The notes: generated by a model not told the origin, from the sequence alone. A stretch of 64,000 nucleotides of DNA from Sycobia sp. Sy_11 (GCA_018907035.1 JACCIC010000053.1:2038501-2102500), one strand, 5' to 3'. Counted from the stretch's first letter, positions 11,041 to 23,017 are shown. Made by a program: numbers and translations.

Positions 11041-11365
11041 AGTTTGACTATCGATTCGCCTCTGCGCGCGCGCTTCGCTCGCGCCACGCCGCCCGTCGGC
11101 CCCGAAGGCTTATCTGCGCCCTCACTTCCACTTTTTCTCTCTCTCTCTCTCTCTTTCTATCCCTATCTCTCTCGCTCTTTCTCCGACTCCTGCCGCGCCG
11201 TCCCTTTGCCCGCCTCTTTCGCCCCCTACTACTCTCCTTTACCCTCAGCCCCCGCCATCCCCCCCTCGCCACCATCGCGCATCGCGCACGAACGCGGCGG
11301 GCCCCCGGGTCTTTGTTCTCGTCTCCTTGTATCTCCGCGCCGCGCCGTCAGCGTTTCCGAACTCT

Positions 11366-11414
<49 letters not shown>

Positions 11415-11500
11415 TTCGCTTTCTCCCTCTCTTATTTTATTCGCCTCTTCTTTCTCCGTGCTTCTCGCTCACCGTATGGCCCTTATATTACACATATGTG
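11041..11500. other. GC-rich pyrimidine-biased block
   Basis: Plus strand is C/T-rich (11,125-11,270) and contains a TA array (11,369-11,412). Frames are Ser-Leu-Pro and Tyr-Ile repeats. No gene. Confidence 0.6.
11369..11412. repeat. (TA)n microsatellite
   Basis: About 22 perfect TA units. Confidence 0.95.
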
Positions 11501-12380
11501 ATAGGACATCAGCCGGACGTGAGGGACGAATATATATATATAATATATACATACTGTGACACGCACCGCCATTATGCTAACGTTCGTATATAATACACAT
11601 ATATCATCGTGTGAATTCCGACATCGGCGTTAAGAAATCTTTACATTTGGACAATATAAACGATGCATAATACTGCATGAAAATAATCAAAAAACGAGCA
11701 TAATAAATTTTAGATGCGCTATAGCGCAAAATCAGCATATTTTTCGTGTCCGGGTGCGCCGGAATTTTGAGAGATTATAAAACTAAATTGAATAAATTTC
11801 GCCCAATCGCGCCAACATAAGCGGGATATTTGACTTTTACAATTTCTTTCTCTATGTATTTGCCAACGGTATTTTATATTGATTATTCTCAATTGAGCTC
11901 ACTTATATTATAATCTTTTTAAGCAATAAATTCGAAGTAATATGGTAATTAGTATTTATCATCTATCGGTCGTTTCAACAGTCTTATTCTCGTGAGTACA
12001 AATCATTTACAATTTATTAATATTATTTTAGATAATAATTCCATTTATTATTCAGCGTTTCTGTAGTCGAAAAAATTCTCGAATTTCGAATGCAATTTAA
12101 GCTCGAGTCTAACGGTGTGTAAATAAAAAAAATTCTTAACCGTCCCCAAGCTACATTATACATTCCATTTCGCCGCTATTATACACCTTATAGTTACATT
12201 AAACATCTTATAGCAATCAACCGCCATATCGGTCCGGACGCGACATTTAATTAAAGTCAGCACGATGTTCTATATATAATAGCAGATAGAAATACTAACG
12301 GTGGGTTGGACCGATTTTTAATTCAATTAACGCCATTGTATTCGAGGAATATTTACCCGACCCTTGATAGATAAGGCGCG
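11501..12380. other. AT-rich unique stretch
   Basis: Little simple repeat and frequent stops in all frames. No splice-bounded frame or RNA gene was seen. Confidence 0.6.
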
Positions 12381-12900
12381 TGAATGCAGACAAATACACA
12401 CACACACACACACACCACACCATAGAGGCAGAGCGATAAAGCTCTCTACGGCGACTACCAGAGCGACCTCGGCGCGACGGGCGCGCGGAAGCCCCTGGGA
12501 CGCAATTTCGTGGAGATACGCGCGCGCGGGACCGTAGGAGCGGGATTCTCATACAAACGGGGCAATCGTAGCGACGGCCGCCGTGAGAATTCGCGGGGCG
12601 TGCGATAGAGCCGTCGATGTAAATTGACGGCAGGCCGCGCGCTAACGAAATACGGCCGAGCGCCTAGATATAGGCCGTGGATCGGCGCGGCCACGTTACG
12701 CAACGGCGCGTCGTCGCCCTTCGTCCGCAAGTATACCGCCCGGCCGCGGCTTTTGAATTGCGAATGTATAGCGCTGTGGCCAGCGAGTTACCAGGCTCGG
12801 GATTGGGGGAAAGGCGCGGACGCGAGCTGCCTTTAACCAGTAGAGGCAGTAATAATTATTATACGTAGATACGCTTGGGAGAGTCTGTGGCTTGCAAGAG

Positions 12901-12956
<56 letters not shown>

Positions 12957-13200
12957 GTAATTGCCACTCGGTGGAATTTCGATTTCAATAAGAATCGAGC
13001 GTGGAGCGCTGTTTCTGGCCAAACCAGACCGTGAGGAAAATAAAATAAGAGAATAAGGATCGATGGATATATTGCAGATGACGTGATGCAGGACAGGTGT
13101 AAAATGCAAATTTACAACGCAGGCGCGAGTAGGTATAGCCGGCCCGAGGGTTACGGCAGTCGCGGGCCCCCAAGTATGCAAATCGTTTACGCCCACCGTT
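12381..13200. other. GC-rich block split by a TA array
   Basis: CA tract at 12,396-12,415, then CpG-rich DNA to 12,840 with overlapping open frames of 60-90 codons on both strands. These are Arg/Ala/Pro-rich and explained by GC content. A TA array follows at 12,903-12,953. No domain recognised. Confidence 0.55.
12903..12953. repeat. (TA)n microsatellite
   Basis: About 25 perfect TA units. Confidence 0.95.
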
Positions 13201-13800
13201 GCGAGCCCGATGTTGCTGTTGTTCTTTGTTTTTGTTTTTGTTTTTTCTTTCTGCAACGGTTTAAGCTCAAATTTTCACACCTCCGTTAGTCAAATGTTAC
13301 TTTCGTTAAAGAAAAAAAAAAAAGGAACAATTTCGCTTAAAACTTCATTTTACAGAAATATACAAGCGTTCCAATATAATGCCATGGATTGTAAGCATAA
13401 TAGTATATTATTACAGCACGGGCGTGATGAATTGTGAATTGAACTCAATTGAACGTTCATATGCTCATGTATATTTAAATCGTATGGGCGCTCGTGGATT
13501 ACGTATACTTCGTGTCTTACGCCAGTATGCGGCAGAGAATAAAATTCTGCTTTTTCAAACAATGCATGTTTCAATATTTAAGTATAGTACTTTCATTTTA
13601 AATACCGTGATTTCTAAAATCGTTCTTTACGCATATACTGTTGTAAAACAAATATTTCGCTACGAGAATAGATGCAATTCTTTTACGGAGAGATTGAGAG
13701 CATAAATAATTCGTCTCCATTAGTTGTCTGTTTATTGTAGAACTAATCACAACGTATCCCCGTGCACTTTATATTGCGTCTTACTACTGGCTTTTAATAA
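13201..13800. other. moderately AT-rich unique stretch
   Basis: Free of long microsatellites. A 108-codon plus frame (13,379-13,705, ATG start) is not repeat-derived and is hydrophobic in its C-terminal half (for example IFKYSTFILNTVISKIVLYA). A frame this long arises by chance a few times in 64 kb, there is no recognisable family, and a competing minus frame overlaps. Not called as a gene. Confidence 0.5.
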
Positions 13801-14307
13801 CATAAACGCAGGATCGGCGAAAGATTAAGAGACGAGGCGACATGTGAGCGTATCCTCTGCTCAATGAACAATGCAGAAGAGCGCGACTACAGGACGCGGA
13901 ACTATAAATATCAGAAATACACGGCTACCGACGTTGCACCGTACCGTTCGCCCACCGCACTCGTTATCTCGTGCGCGCGAGTTTTTGTTTCTTTTTTTCA
14001 GCGCCTCGACCCCTTCCCCCTCCGCCCCTTTAACACTCCGTCCCTAATGCGCCGTCGAAATCGCTCGCGCAAAGCCTTATACGTAATATATAAAGATTAA
14101 ACCGTACGCACGTACACTCGAGTGTCCGTACGTGCATACGTCAATGGCGCTTACAATACACATGTATACATATATATTCATTATACACTAACGGGAGCGC
14201 GTATACATATTTACTAATCGAGCGTGCGTCGCGTGCAAATTCAAGTCCACCATCGTCCATCGGCTCTTGCCATCCCCCACCGGCCGCCACCGTACGCCAT
14301 AAATATT

Positions 14308-14311
<4 letters not shown>

Positions 14312-14345
<34 letters not shown>
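14312..14345. repeat. (CT)n microsatellite
   Basis: About 16 CT units. Confidence 0.93.
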
Positions 14346-14349
<4 letters not shown>

Positions 14350-14631
14350 TTCTCTCGTGATTCTCGGCTCCACTCGCACTTTCAACCTTACAACAATGCG
14401 CGCGAGCGTGCATGTGTGTGTGTGTATCTGTTTCTCTGCCTGTATACATAATGACGAGCGTTGCACTTGCGCGGAGATACACATATAGAGCGGGCGGGCG
14501 GCAAGCACCGCCCGTAATTAGCTACGCGTGGTGCTTAGACCTCGACGCCGATCAAGCGTATGGTAAAAGAGAGAAGGAGAAAAAGCGATGCTCGCGTGCG
14601 TCGCCCACCCATGTGCTCCAAGGTCGAATCT

Positions 14632-14633
<2 letters not shown>

Positions 14634-14684
<51 letters not shown>

Positions 14685-14692
14685 ATATATAT
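14634..14692. repeat. (TA)n microsatellite
   Basis: About 29 TA units with one C interruption near 14,683. Confidence 0.94.
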
Positions 14693-15218
14693 TCCATCGT
14701 ACACGCGTTGCCCTCTGAGATCTGCAATACATACTCGATCAACTGATGCATGGGTAGTTACTTATTATTATCACTATACCGCGCGGCCACTCTGTCCGAC
14801 CGGGTACTGGCGAGGCGTAAAAAAGACCGAAAGAACGAGGGAGAAAGAAAATATGCTAATTTTTAAGCTCAAATGCAAGCGTGCGCAAAGATCCGTTTCA
14901 ACCGCCTCTTTCTAATTCTCTCCCCGTCTTTTCTTTCGGTTCTTTTCTTATTCCGTCTCGCTTGATCTTCCTCCTCCGTGCACTGCCGCTTCTCTCTCTT
15001 GCTACATTTTTTTCTCCTCTCCTCCATCTTTAGTTCGTTCTCTACTCCTCCTTCTATCGTACCGCTCTATTTCGCTCTCGTTCTCTCCTCGACGCCGCTC
15101 CTCGTATTCTCTCTACCCGCACGTAGCCTTCCGCTGAGCCCTGAGACCTTCATCCCCTTATGACAAATCCCGGCACGAGTAAGCGAGTGAGACGGCAAAG
15201 CCGAGAAAATAGAGAGGG

Positions 15219-15221
<3 letters not shown>

Positions 15222-15260
<39 letters not shown>
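15222..15260. repeat. (GA)n microsatellite
   Basis: About 18 GA units within a longer purine-rich stretch (15,186-15,310). It faces the C/T-rich stretch at 14,900-15,150. Confidence 0.93.
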
Positions 15261-15261
<1 letters not shown>

Positions 15262-15639
15262 AACATGGAGTGCAAGGGAGAGAGACAGAGAACGAGCGAG
15301 ATGGAAGCTTTGATCTCTCTGAGAGGAGGTGGAGAGAAGCAAGACGCGGTTGCGGGAAGGGCGAAGCTCGCCGACGGCGGCGGCGGTGGCGGTGGCGGGG
15401 TATTGGATCCGAGGGAGCCGCCGGGTTCGCTCTCGGGCTCGGTAGGGGTGGGGTAACTTTGACAACTTGACAAGAGCACAAAGGCCGTGGCGGCAGCGGT
15501 TCTCCTGGGCCGCGCCGAGGCCGTGCCGTGTTGGTAACGGCAGCAGGGGGAGTGGGGAGAGAAGGCGTCGCGACGCTTCGCGTGCGTTCTGGGAGGGCGG
15601 GGGGAGGGGGGCGAGGAGCTCCGAGGTTCTCCCCTATAC

Positions 15640-15684
<45 letters not shown>
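15640..15684. repeat. (TA)n microsatellite
   Basis: About 21 TA units with a single phase shift near 15,649. Confidence 0.92.
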
Positions 15685-15687
<3 letters not shown>

Positions 15688-15830
15688 CGGTATATATATA
15701 TGTATACACCAGCCAACGCTCGGAACTGCTATCTCGTGAATATGCATATAGAGGTAGCTGTTCTAAGAGCAGAGGAGGTTACGCCATCTCGTTCACGAGC
15801 GAGTACCGTATAGACAATTATTAGTTCTTT

Positions 15831-16620
15831 TTTTTTCATCACGTGGCTTATTGGAGATTTGCCCTTGTCGAGTCTCAAAGCTCATCTTTTAAGCCGTGAC
15901 CGTTCGAGCTTGGGCGGATATTTATCGCGAAAAGAATCGAGATAATAATGCGCGTTGCGGAAAATGGGTGTAAAAGGCGTATTTACGCCCGACCCTCTAA
16001 TATCCGGCTGCAAATGGCTTCTTTTCAAGACTACGAGATGAAATGCAAATGCAACCCTGCATTTGGTACAAGTAAATTACCCACTTCTTAAACTGTGCGC
16101 TGAAAATGTTATTCTAAAAACTGTTAGACACGTTCAGGCGGTATAATATAAAAATTTGAAGTCACTATTTCAAAAAGTAGCATTATCATCAAAGTTTGAG
16201 ATTGTAAAATTGTATCTTACAGTGTCACTATTGTGAAAACTTATTTTCACATAATGTGCAAATACTATGTTAAATGAATAAATACAATCCTAATAATTAA
16301 ATTATAGTATGTCTATTGAATAGTAGACATACTATAATTTAACGTAAACATAACGTGAAGGCTCGATTCATTGGAGATTTACAAGAAGAAATTTTGAATC
16401 TTTAATTTTTCTTTGTAATTTTAATCCTTAATCAGAAAGAATTTTTAATCTTTTTAGTAAGTCTCAGATGGAAATAAATACAAACCATTGTATTTGTGAA
16501 TTGAAAACAAAAGAGAAATGAAGTAAAAAGTGCCAAATATATATGTTAAGATTAGAAAAGATGACCTGGGATTCGATTCATTTTTATCAATCTAACGAAA
16601 TCTTTCCGCTGTCTGTTTTA
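15831..16620. other. AT-rich unique stretch containing a perfect hairpin
   Basis: No long microsatellite. Contains the 19-bp-arm hairpin at 16,297-16,342, listed separately. Stops in all frames. Confidence 0.65.
16297..16342. repeat. perfect inverted repeat, 19-bp arms, 8-base loop
   Basis: Left arm 16,297-16,315 is the exact reverse complement of right arm 16,324-16,342, with loop 16,316-16,323. The arms are AT-rich but not a simple repeat. The pairing stops abruptly on both sides. It could be the core of a small palindromic element, a cruciform-forming site, or a short transcript hairpin. The stem is shorter than usual for a microRNA precursor. Confidence 0.85.
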
Positions 16621-17321
16621 TCGTACGGCGGGGGAAAATATTTCGACCCACCAATGATCCGAAGATAATAATTTCTGCGTGCGTTGCGCGTCTATACTAA
16701 GGAAACGGCAGCTATCGCAAATGTGAGTCAGCCTGGCCGAGCGATGAATTCCTCCTCGATGAAAATCGTGCTCGCGTGGCCGTGACGCGAGTGCGGGAGG
16801 GCTAAATATATATATATATATATATAGTCGATCGACGCAAACAAAGAGGAACTGCGCCAAAATCCAGCAGAGTCAAACACCCTCGGGCTTCGGGGTCCGC
16901 GCGTGCGGGGGGAGGGGGGGCGCGATACAGAAGAGAGGCTACCGCAGGGGCCGTGCACGCGACGGAGGAGACCTCGTCTAGGGGCGGGACGTATCGACTG
17001 TAGATATATATACGTAGAGCCTTGTGTAATCGGGTATAGATAGGGACGGAAGAGAGGACGGCGGTGCGGGGGAGTGGGGGGGGGGGCGCAAAGGACACGG
17101 CGAAAGCTTAATATCGAAAGTTTCTTCATCGGCGGGGCTCCTCGGTCCGTTATATCCGAGCCTCCTGCTGTCTTTGCCCAGCCCTGTCCCTCCGGCTCCG
17201 CCCCCTCACCCTCGCCGCGCGAGCCTCGCGCTTAATTAAATCAGGGTATCGCGATAAAGCGCCCGGGGAAAGTGGCGAGAGATAGAGAGAGATGGATAGT
17301 GAGATAGAGATAGATAGTTAT

Positions 17322-17364
<43 letters not shown>
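17322..17364. repeat. (GA)n microsatellite
   Basis: About 20 GA units inside a purine-rich stretch (17,275-17,390). Confidence 0.93.
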
Positions 17365-17366
<2 letters not shown>

Positions 17367-17611
17367 AGAGACAAAGAGGGAGATGTATAGGGGTTAAAAA
17401 GGGCGAATATCGGTAATGAAGAACGGCTGCCACGGAGAGGGCTATACGGCCGATTTGCTTCGAAGCGAGATGAGCGGCCAGCTGTGAAATACGGTTTCTT
17501 TTTTTCAATTCGCGCATTAGGGGCGAAGGATTACCGGGCGATGAGAGAGGTCGGTGACGTTTTAATGCGTTTTATATATATATATAGAATGGAGCGTGTA
17601 TTGGAAGCTTG

Positions 17612-17612
17612 G

Positions 17613-17645
<33 letters not shown>
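17612..17645. repeat. (GA)n microsatellite
   Basis: About 17 GA units. Confidence 0.92.
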
Positions 17646-17649
<4 letters not shown>

Positions 17650-17680
17650 CGGTGAAAAAAAGCTGAAAATATCGGAAGCT

Positions 17681-17889
17681 TTGACCTTGATCGTTGATTT
17701 AGGTTAATAATTATACAAAACGTATAATAGGTATTCTATATGTATCTTAAATATGAAAGAAATAGAGGGGCTTCAGTTTTCTCTTTTGACAATCTTGTAT
17801 TTAGATGAGATACAGTATTAGTATATTAAGCCATTTCCAATTATCGTACGATTCATGGCTCGTTTAAAAAAGCGTAAAAGTTATTCAGG

Positions 17890-17951
<62 letters not shown>

Positions 17952-18017
17952 AATTAAAGTTCATCATCAAAGTTTTCGACGCTTGGATATGTAATAAATT
18001 AACCCGATAAAAAGAGT

Positions 18018-18057
<40 letters not shown>

Positions 18058-18060
18058 CAG
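17681..18060. other. AT-rich stretch with TA and GA arrays
   Basis: A TA array at 17,895-17,950 and a GA array at 18,023-18,053. Nothing else visible. Confidence 0.65.
17895..17950. repeat. (TA)n microsatellite
   Basis: About 27 TA units. Confidence 0.94.
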
Positions 18061-18620
18061 AGCCGTGCGCTTGCACGCGTTCGATTGAATAAAACAGTGT
18101 TTTCAGCGACGACCGGTAAAATTAATTGACTCCCCGGCGGCCGCGTCTATAAATAACGGCCGCAAGTATCGTATTTAGCAGCGAGTGATTGACAAGAAAG
18201 GTTGAAAAGAGCTCCCCCCCCTTCCCCCGCCGGGGAGCAACAATAGCTCAGGTGTCGTTGTATATGCATATATATATAAGCTCTGCGGAGCTGATGCGCG
18301 CGAGGGTATTATTTAGATATACAGAGAGACACCGTCTTATATATATATATATATAGTGTACAGTCAAAAAAAGTATATATATATTTATACACAGCGCTGG
18401 AGATTTATGCACTCTCTGCGAGGCGAGAGGCCATAATTCAAATTTCCCGCAGAGAAAGAGAGAGGAAGTGGGTCGGGGTGGGTGCGAGAGAGGCGTCAAG
18501 GGTGATTCTCTCGCTCATTGAAAAGCGAGGTGGGAAGGGGGCGAGAAAAAAAATAACACCGAGCGAAACGAGGAGGGGGTATGCGAATATACGCGCGCGC
18601 CCGAGAAGACCGGGGTTTAC

Positions 18621-18621
<1 letters not shown>

Positions 18622-18653
<32 letters not shown>

Positions 18654-18658
18654 TATTG
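18622..18658. repeat. (ATT)n trinucleotide repeat
   Basis: About 12 units with one interruption. Confidence 0.92.
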
Positions 18659-18922
18659 TACGTGGCCGCGAAGCAAATCCTTCGATTTCCCTCCGCCGCG
18701 CACGGCTTTTCGCAATGGCCGATGTTATTAACGGCGATTATTATGCTCGCGTGTCGCGGCCGACGACGATTCCCCGATCGAACGCGCGAGACCGACGCGA
18801 CGTCGTCGATACGTAAAATATAACGTCTCGGCCAGATCGGTCGCAAGGTTACGCGTATATTGTACACAGTAGGTGCGTACGGGCGCGCGACGAATGGGAA
18901 CCGATTTTTCGCCATTATAATT

Positions 18923-18923
<1 letters not shown>

Positions 18924-18965
<42 letters not shown>
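18924..18965. repeat. (CA)n microsatellite
   Basis: About 20 perfect CA units. Confidence 0.95.
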
Positions 18966-18968
<3 letters not shown>

Positions 18969-19320
18969 CTATATAGTACGAAATTGCACCAATCCGCGCA
19001 CGCTTACGTACACGCGACCGTTCATTTCTCCCCTGATTTATCGCCGTTGAAAATCGAGTCCGACTCGTTCGAGGCGCGGACTAGGCGAATCGCGATGTGC
19101 CGCGGCTTCGATCAACGATTACGGCGGATCGGGACGGTTGTTTGGGAATTGATGGAGGGGGAGGGGTAGACAGCGGGATCTCGAGGGAGATTTCCACGAC
19201 AATCGCCCGTACGAGCTCAGAAGCATCGGCTGCGCACTGATCGTGTAAAGTTCGCGCGTGCTCATTCGCTGGTTGCGTCGGTGTCGGACTCCTTTGACTT
19301 TATCAATTGCGTCTCTATTA

Positions 19321-20772
19321 CAATCTAATGTCAATTGGGCAGTTTCTTCTGGATTCCGAATTTAATTTCAACAATCATGAGATAGTGTTCTGTGGAATTT
19401 GATATTAATTCACATTACTATTGCGATAATATATCTATTGTTAGGTGCAATTATTATAATAATGAAATTATTATTATAAAATTATTCTTAGGAAATTATT
19501 ATTAGAATAAAATTTTCTTTACATTTAGATTACAAAATTGGATTTGATATTTAACTGCGTACATCAATCTAGTATGGAATACAAACAATGATACCATTCC
19601 TTATGAATCTAATTTCAAAAAAAAAAAAAATTGGAATTGTCTATTTCGAAAATAAGTTACTGTATTAACGTCATTCGCTTTATCATAAACCAAAGCCTAT
19701 ACAAATTCGAGTTATCATCTTTTTGACAGGATTTTTAAAGCATAATTATAGTTATTTAAGACTACAGATGATAACAATGTCAATGTTAATACTGAAATCA
19801 CAAATTAATATCTCAATGAAAATAAAAAATTTATTTATAAACAGCAATCGAATTTTCGTTGTAAACAAGCACTTCTCCGCATGTGACAAATCGACGACTT
19901 CCCCCATTTACGTATATTTAAACGTGTAGACAATCTCTAGGCTATTCTACATATCCTTATCTTTACTTTCACAATTAATTTCTACATCATTGGCGAAAAT
20001 TGAAATTTACACAGACGCCTCATATCGTGTTCCGATCGATGCATACGGCGAGATTAATTTTTTTTTCCTCCCGACGGCGAACAGAAGACCGGCGCGAGCA
20101 GGAAAAATCGTTCTATAAGATTGTGTACCACGCGTCGGGGCCAAATATTCGTACATTGCCAATGTACGTTATATAATATAGAATTATATATATATATATA
20201 AAAGCTCGGCGAAACCTTTCTATTCTATATATAATAAACGACCCTCGGTCTCCTTGCATACATCACTTATTTTCTACAATCCCCGCGGGGCCAACGACTT
20301 TTGCGTGAGAAATATCAGAATAACGAATTGTGTATGCGTGTGTGGCTGTATGTGTGCTCGCGTCTCTGGGTATGTTTGTGTACGTATGTATATGGTATTT
20401 TTTAACTTTATGCGAGGTTGTATAATATTGATTATATATATATCTATACATATATATACATGTACACGTCCGAAACACATTTATTGAGGTGGTATTTACT
20501 TTCGAAATTCTTTTTCAAACTCTTTTTTATAAAACAAATAAGTTCAATTTCTCCAGACAAACTGATAGGAACAGCCGGGCTTCGTAAGATTTCTCATCTT
20601 TTCTGGAGAAAAAAATATATATATATATATATTTTTTATATAATCTCGGATCCAGGGTGGGCTCCTTTCGCGCTTTGTCGGCTTCCCCGATAAATGAAAA
20701 GCAACGACAGTGTCTGTGTATATATACACAAAATTTAAATTTAAATTTCTAAAAAAATCCTTCTTTTCGTCT

Positions 20773-20804
<32 letters not shown>

Positions 20805-20880
20805 ATTTTTCTCTCTTTATAAACTAATCGCTCCAATTTATAATTCGATTCACGTGAAAAATTTCCTATATATATATATA
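19321..20880. other. AT-rich stretch, mostly unique
   Basis: Has ATT-rich inverted-repeat-like sequence (19,440-19,510), an A run (19,619-19,630), a 19-base palindrome (20,150-20,168), a TG-rich stretch (20,330-20,390) and a CT tract (about 20,781-20,806). A 68-codon frame at 19,723-19,929 is AT-rich and within chance length. Confidence 0.6.
20150..20168. other. odd palindrome, 9-bp arms
   Basis: CGTACATTG (20,150-20,158) and CAATGTACG (20,160-20,168) flank one central C. This shape would suit a dimeric DNA-binding protein; no factor is identified. Confidence 0.7.
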
Positions 20881-21580
20881 TATAGAGAGAGAGAAAGAGA
20901 GGAGGCCGCGCAGCGAGGCGAGGCAGCGCAATTAATGGCTCCGTGAGCTTTCGCGATCCTCTCGAAAGAGAAATTAAATTTAGAAATAGCGACGGTGAGA
21001 GAGCGAAGACGTGAGAGAGAGAGAGAGAGAAGGACGAGGGGGCGGGGTATTATAAAAAATCGGCCAGAGCCGCCGCAACCCCTCCCCCTGCCCTCTCGCC
21101 CCGGGAATTTTATCGGGTATTTATACGAGAGCCTTAAAGGTGACAAATGCGCGCGCCCGAGACGTTCGTTTGTCTCTTCCTTCTTTTTTTCTCTCTTTTA
21201 ATGAAGCGATCGAAACACGAGAATCATTTGCTACCGTCCCGCGGGCCGCGTGGGGATTCCGCATAATATTGAGGAAAGGCGAGGCGAGCCGCGCGCGCGG
21301 TAATATAAACGCCGTGTAATGGTGGCGCGGTAGACGCTAAAAAACCATCCGTATACATACAGACACAGCCTGTCGCATGCTTGAGATCGCTGTCTGTTTC
21401 TCTCTCTCTCTCTCTCTCTCTCTCCCTCTCTCTGTCTCAGCGATAACGCGGGGGTGTCGCGCACTTAGCCGCGCGCCTTCATGCCATTTGTCACCGCGGC
21501 CGCTATATGCGCCCGCTGCGGCGGTCCGTCTTTCCGTTAGCAACGCGCCAACGGACGACCAATAAACGATTTTACGCATA
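20881..21580. other. GC-rich block with GA and CT runs
   Basis: GA runs near 20,884-20,903 and 21,013-21,030, a CT array at about 21,400-21,424, CpG-rich DNA between. TATTATAAAAAA lies near 21,047 without a clear initiator. No credible frame. Confidence 0.55.
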
Positions 21581-22041
21581 CGTACATACAAATATACCGA
21601 TCATTGAGGGGATTAAGAAAGCTTTCTTGATTAAGCGCGCGATACGTAAATTCGCCAGCGATTTTACGGTTATAAAATGAATACGGATTTCAATCTGCTA
21701 ACGCCCAATATACAATCGTGTAATAATTATCTCCTTTATAAGAATGAATTTTCAGCATATTTTTATAAGTACTATGTGCCACTATAAATGAAGAATTTCT
21801 AATACATATATATGTATATAAATCTGTACAATGAATAGAGCGATATATTTATGATTGTATTTCGGCAAAGAGCTTGTAAACGATTGTACCAACGACTTAC
21901 TGTACAGAGTTCAGATAATCGCCGTCGAATCGAACGAACTTCTTCTTTTTTTTTTTATATCGTATGTAAATGCTAAGTTAATAATGTATTTCCTTCATTC
22001 AAAATAATAGGAATTTGGCGTACATTATTCAAAGAAGATAA

Positions 22042-22296
22042 TTAATTTATAACGGCAAATCTTTCATTACACATTTTTCTAATTACAAAATCACTACGTT
22101 CGCACGTTTTTGTGCCTTTGGCACAAAATGAGTTTTCAAATTCAATAATATACAAATAGCGCAAATTGATTTTCACCTCGTGCAATTGTTCCCCCGCACG
22201 ATTCCAAAAGTCAACACCCTCGTACACTTCAGGTCTATACTTGTCGAAATGCACTATTTCGGGAATACGATCCGAATGAAAACGGGAAGCCGGCAA
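22042..22296 (-). CDS. open frame of unknown status, possible exon or relic
   Basis: An 84-codon minus frame, open for about 93 codons back to a TAA near 22,320, ends in TAA at 22,042. It contains no simple repeat and reads as a plausible mixed protein (for example HFDKYRPEVYEGVDFWNRAG). It lacks an ATG at its start (the first usable start is TTG), so as a gene it would need an upstream exon. A weak acceptor-like TGTAG lies at about 22,312. The length is only slightly above chance for this composition. No known family, signal peptide or membrane segment is seen. Confidence 0.12.
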   Translation of the reverse strand: MPASRFHSDRIPEIVHFDKYRPEVYEGVDFWNRAGEQLHEVKINLRYLYIIEFENSFCAKGTKTCERSDFVIRKMCNERFAVIN

Positions 22297-22341
22297 AGCT
22301 CGGATTTCTACACTTTATCCCCCTGTATATCCAGTATTTAG

Positions 22342-22367
22342 AAAAAAAAAAAAAAAAAAAAAAAAAA
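22342..22367. repeat. poly-A run (26)
   Basis: Pure A homopolymer in AT-rich DNA. It could be a retroposed 3' tail, but no element body is recognisable to its left. Confidence 0.9.
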
Positions 22368-22589
22368 CGAAAAAAGGAAATAAAGGTCGCGCTACAGCAC
22401 CAGTCGATCGAGAATTTATCCTCTGACAAGAGTCTTATCTATAAAATCAATAGCGAGCGCAAAAATAATATCATGCGCGTGAGATACCGAAATCACGTTG
22501 CTACAAACGCGAATAATCGATGCGAAACGAGTGAAATCCGTCAAAAAAAAAAAAGAAAAAAGCAAAAATTTATCGGCCCACGACGCGCG

Positions 22590-22624
<35 letters not shown>

Positions 22625-22786
22625 CCTCTCACCGCCCGCGCTGACTTTGCGCGCGATGCTAAACACACGGCCGCGCGCAGGCATGCGCCTGTGTGCACAG
22701 GTGGGCCGGCCGAATTCGTAATCGGCCAACTTTTTTCTCTCTTTTTTTTTTTTGATCGATACGCCCGTAATAACGATACACGAGAC

Positions 22787-22818
22787 CTCGGTACGCGGTC
22801 GCGGCCGCGCGTACCGAG
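22787..22818. other. GC-rich perfect hairpin, 11-bp arms
   Basis: Arms 22,787-22,797 (CTCGGTACGCG) and 22,808-22,818 are exact reverse complements around a 10-base GC loop. Much stronger than expected for random GC-rich DNA. Confidence 0.75.
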
Positions 22819-23017
22819 ACGCTCGGGGCGAGAGTGCGCGGCGCGTCGCACAGGGCGAGATCGCGCCGGGGCCGTCGAATTGTTGCGGGGCGCGCGTGCA
22901 CCGCTAATGCCAGCGGCGAATGCATCGATAATTCGTCCCGACGACTGCGGATTCGCGGGACTATCGTTTCTACTTTCCTCGGTGCCCCCTCCCGCCTCTT
23001 CACTGGCGCAAATCCTT

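Larger units (their letters stand above)
13801..15830. other. long GC-rich block with CT, TA and GA arrays
   Basis: Contains a near-palindrome (14,108-14,135), a CT array (14,312-14,345), TA arrays (14,634-14,692 and 15,640-15,684), a C/T-rich stretch (14,900-15,150), a GA array (15,222-15,260) and G-rich DNA (15,370-15,630). Frames of 100-190 codons across it are Ser-Leu, Arg-Glu or Tyr-Ile repeats. A TATAAATA string lies at about 13,905 without a supporting initiator. No gene recognised. Confidence 0.6.
16621..17680. other. GC-rich block with GA arrays
   Basis: G-rich strings at 16,900-16,920 and 17,060-17,090, GA arrays at 17,322-17,364 and 17,612-17,645, short TA runs. Frames are Pro/Arg-rich or Ser-Leu repeats. 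A plus stretch of 15 open codons before a GTGAGT near 16,723 is within chance expectation. Confidence 0.55.
18061..19320. other. GC-rich block with ATT and CA arrays
   Basis: Contains a TATAAATA string at about 18,148, short TA runs near 18,260-18,390, a trinucleotide array (18,622-18,658) and a CA array (18,924-18,965). Frames of 80-150 codons read these as Asn, Leu, Cys-Val or Thr-His runs. No gene recognised. Confidence 0.55.
21581..22560. other. AT-rich stretch with an A26 run and a minus-strand frame
   Basis: Unique AT-rich DNA with a poly-A run at 22,342-22,367. A minus-strand frame at 22,042-22,296 is listed separately. A minus-strand GTAAGT at 21,895-21,890 follows an open run with a Lys stretch (21,913-21,987), judged chance. 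Confidence 0.55.

Noticed and set aside
15150..15716. Overlapping 183- and 188-codon minus frames
   Set aside because: Both are mostly Tyr-Ile, Pro and Ser-Leu runs from TA, GGC and GA repeats; two overlapping frames open together indicate composition rather than coding.
16664..16723. Plus-strand open codons ending at GTGAGT near 16,723
   Set aside because: Short, with the frame simply continuing past the site, and no acceptor upstream.
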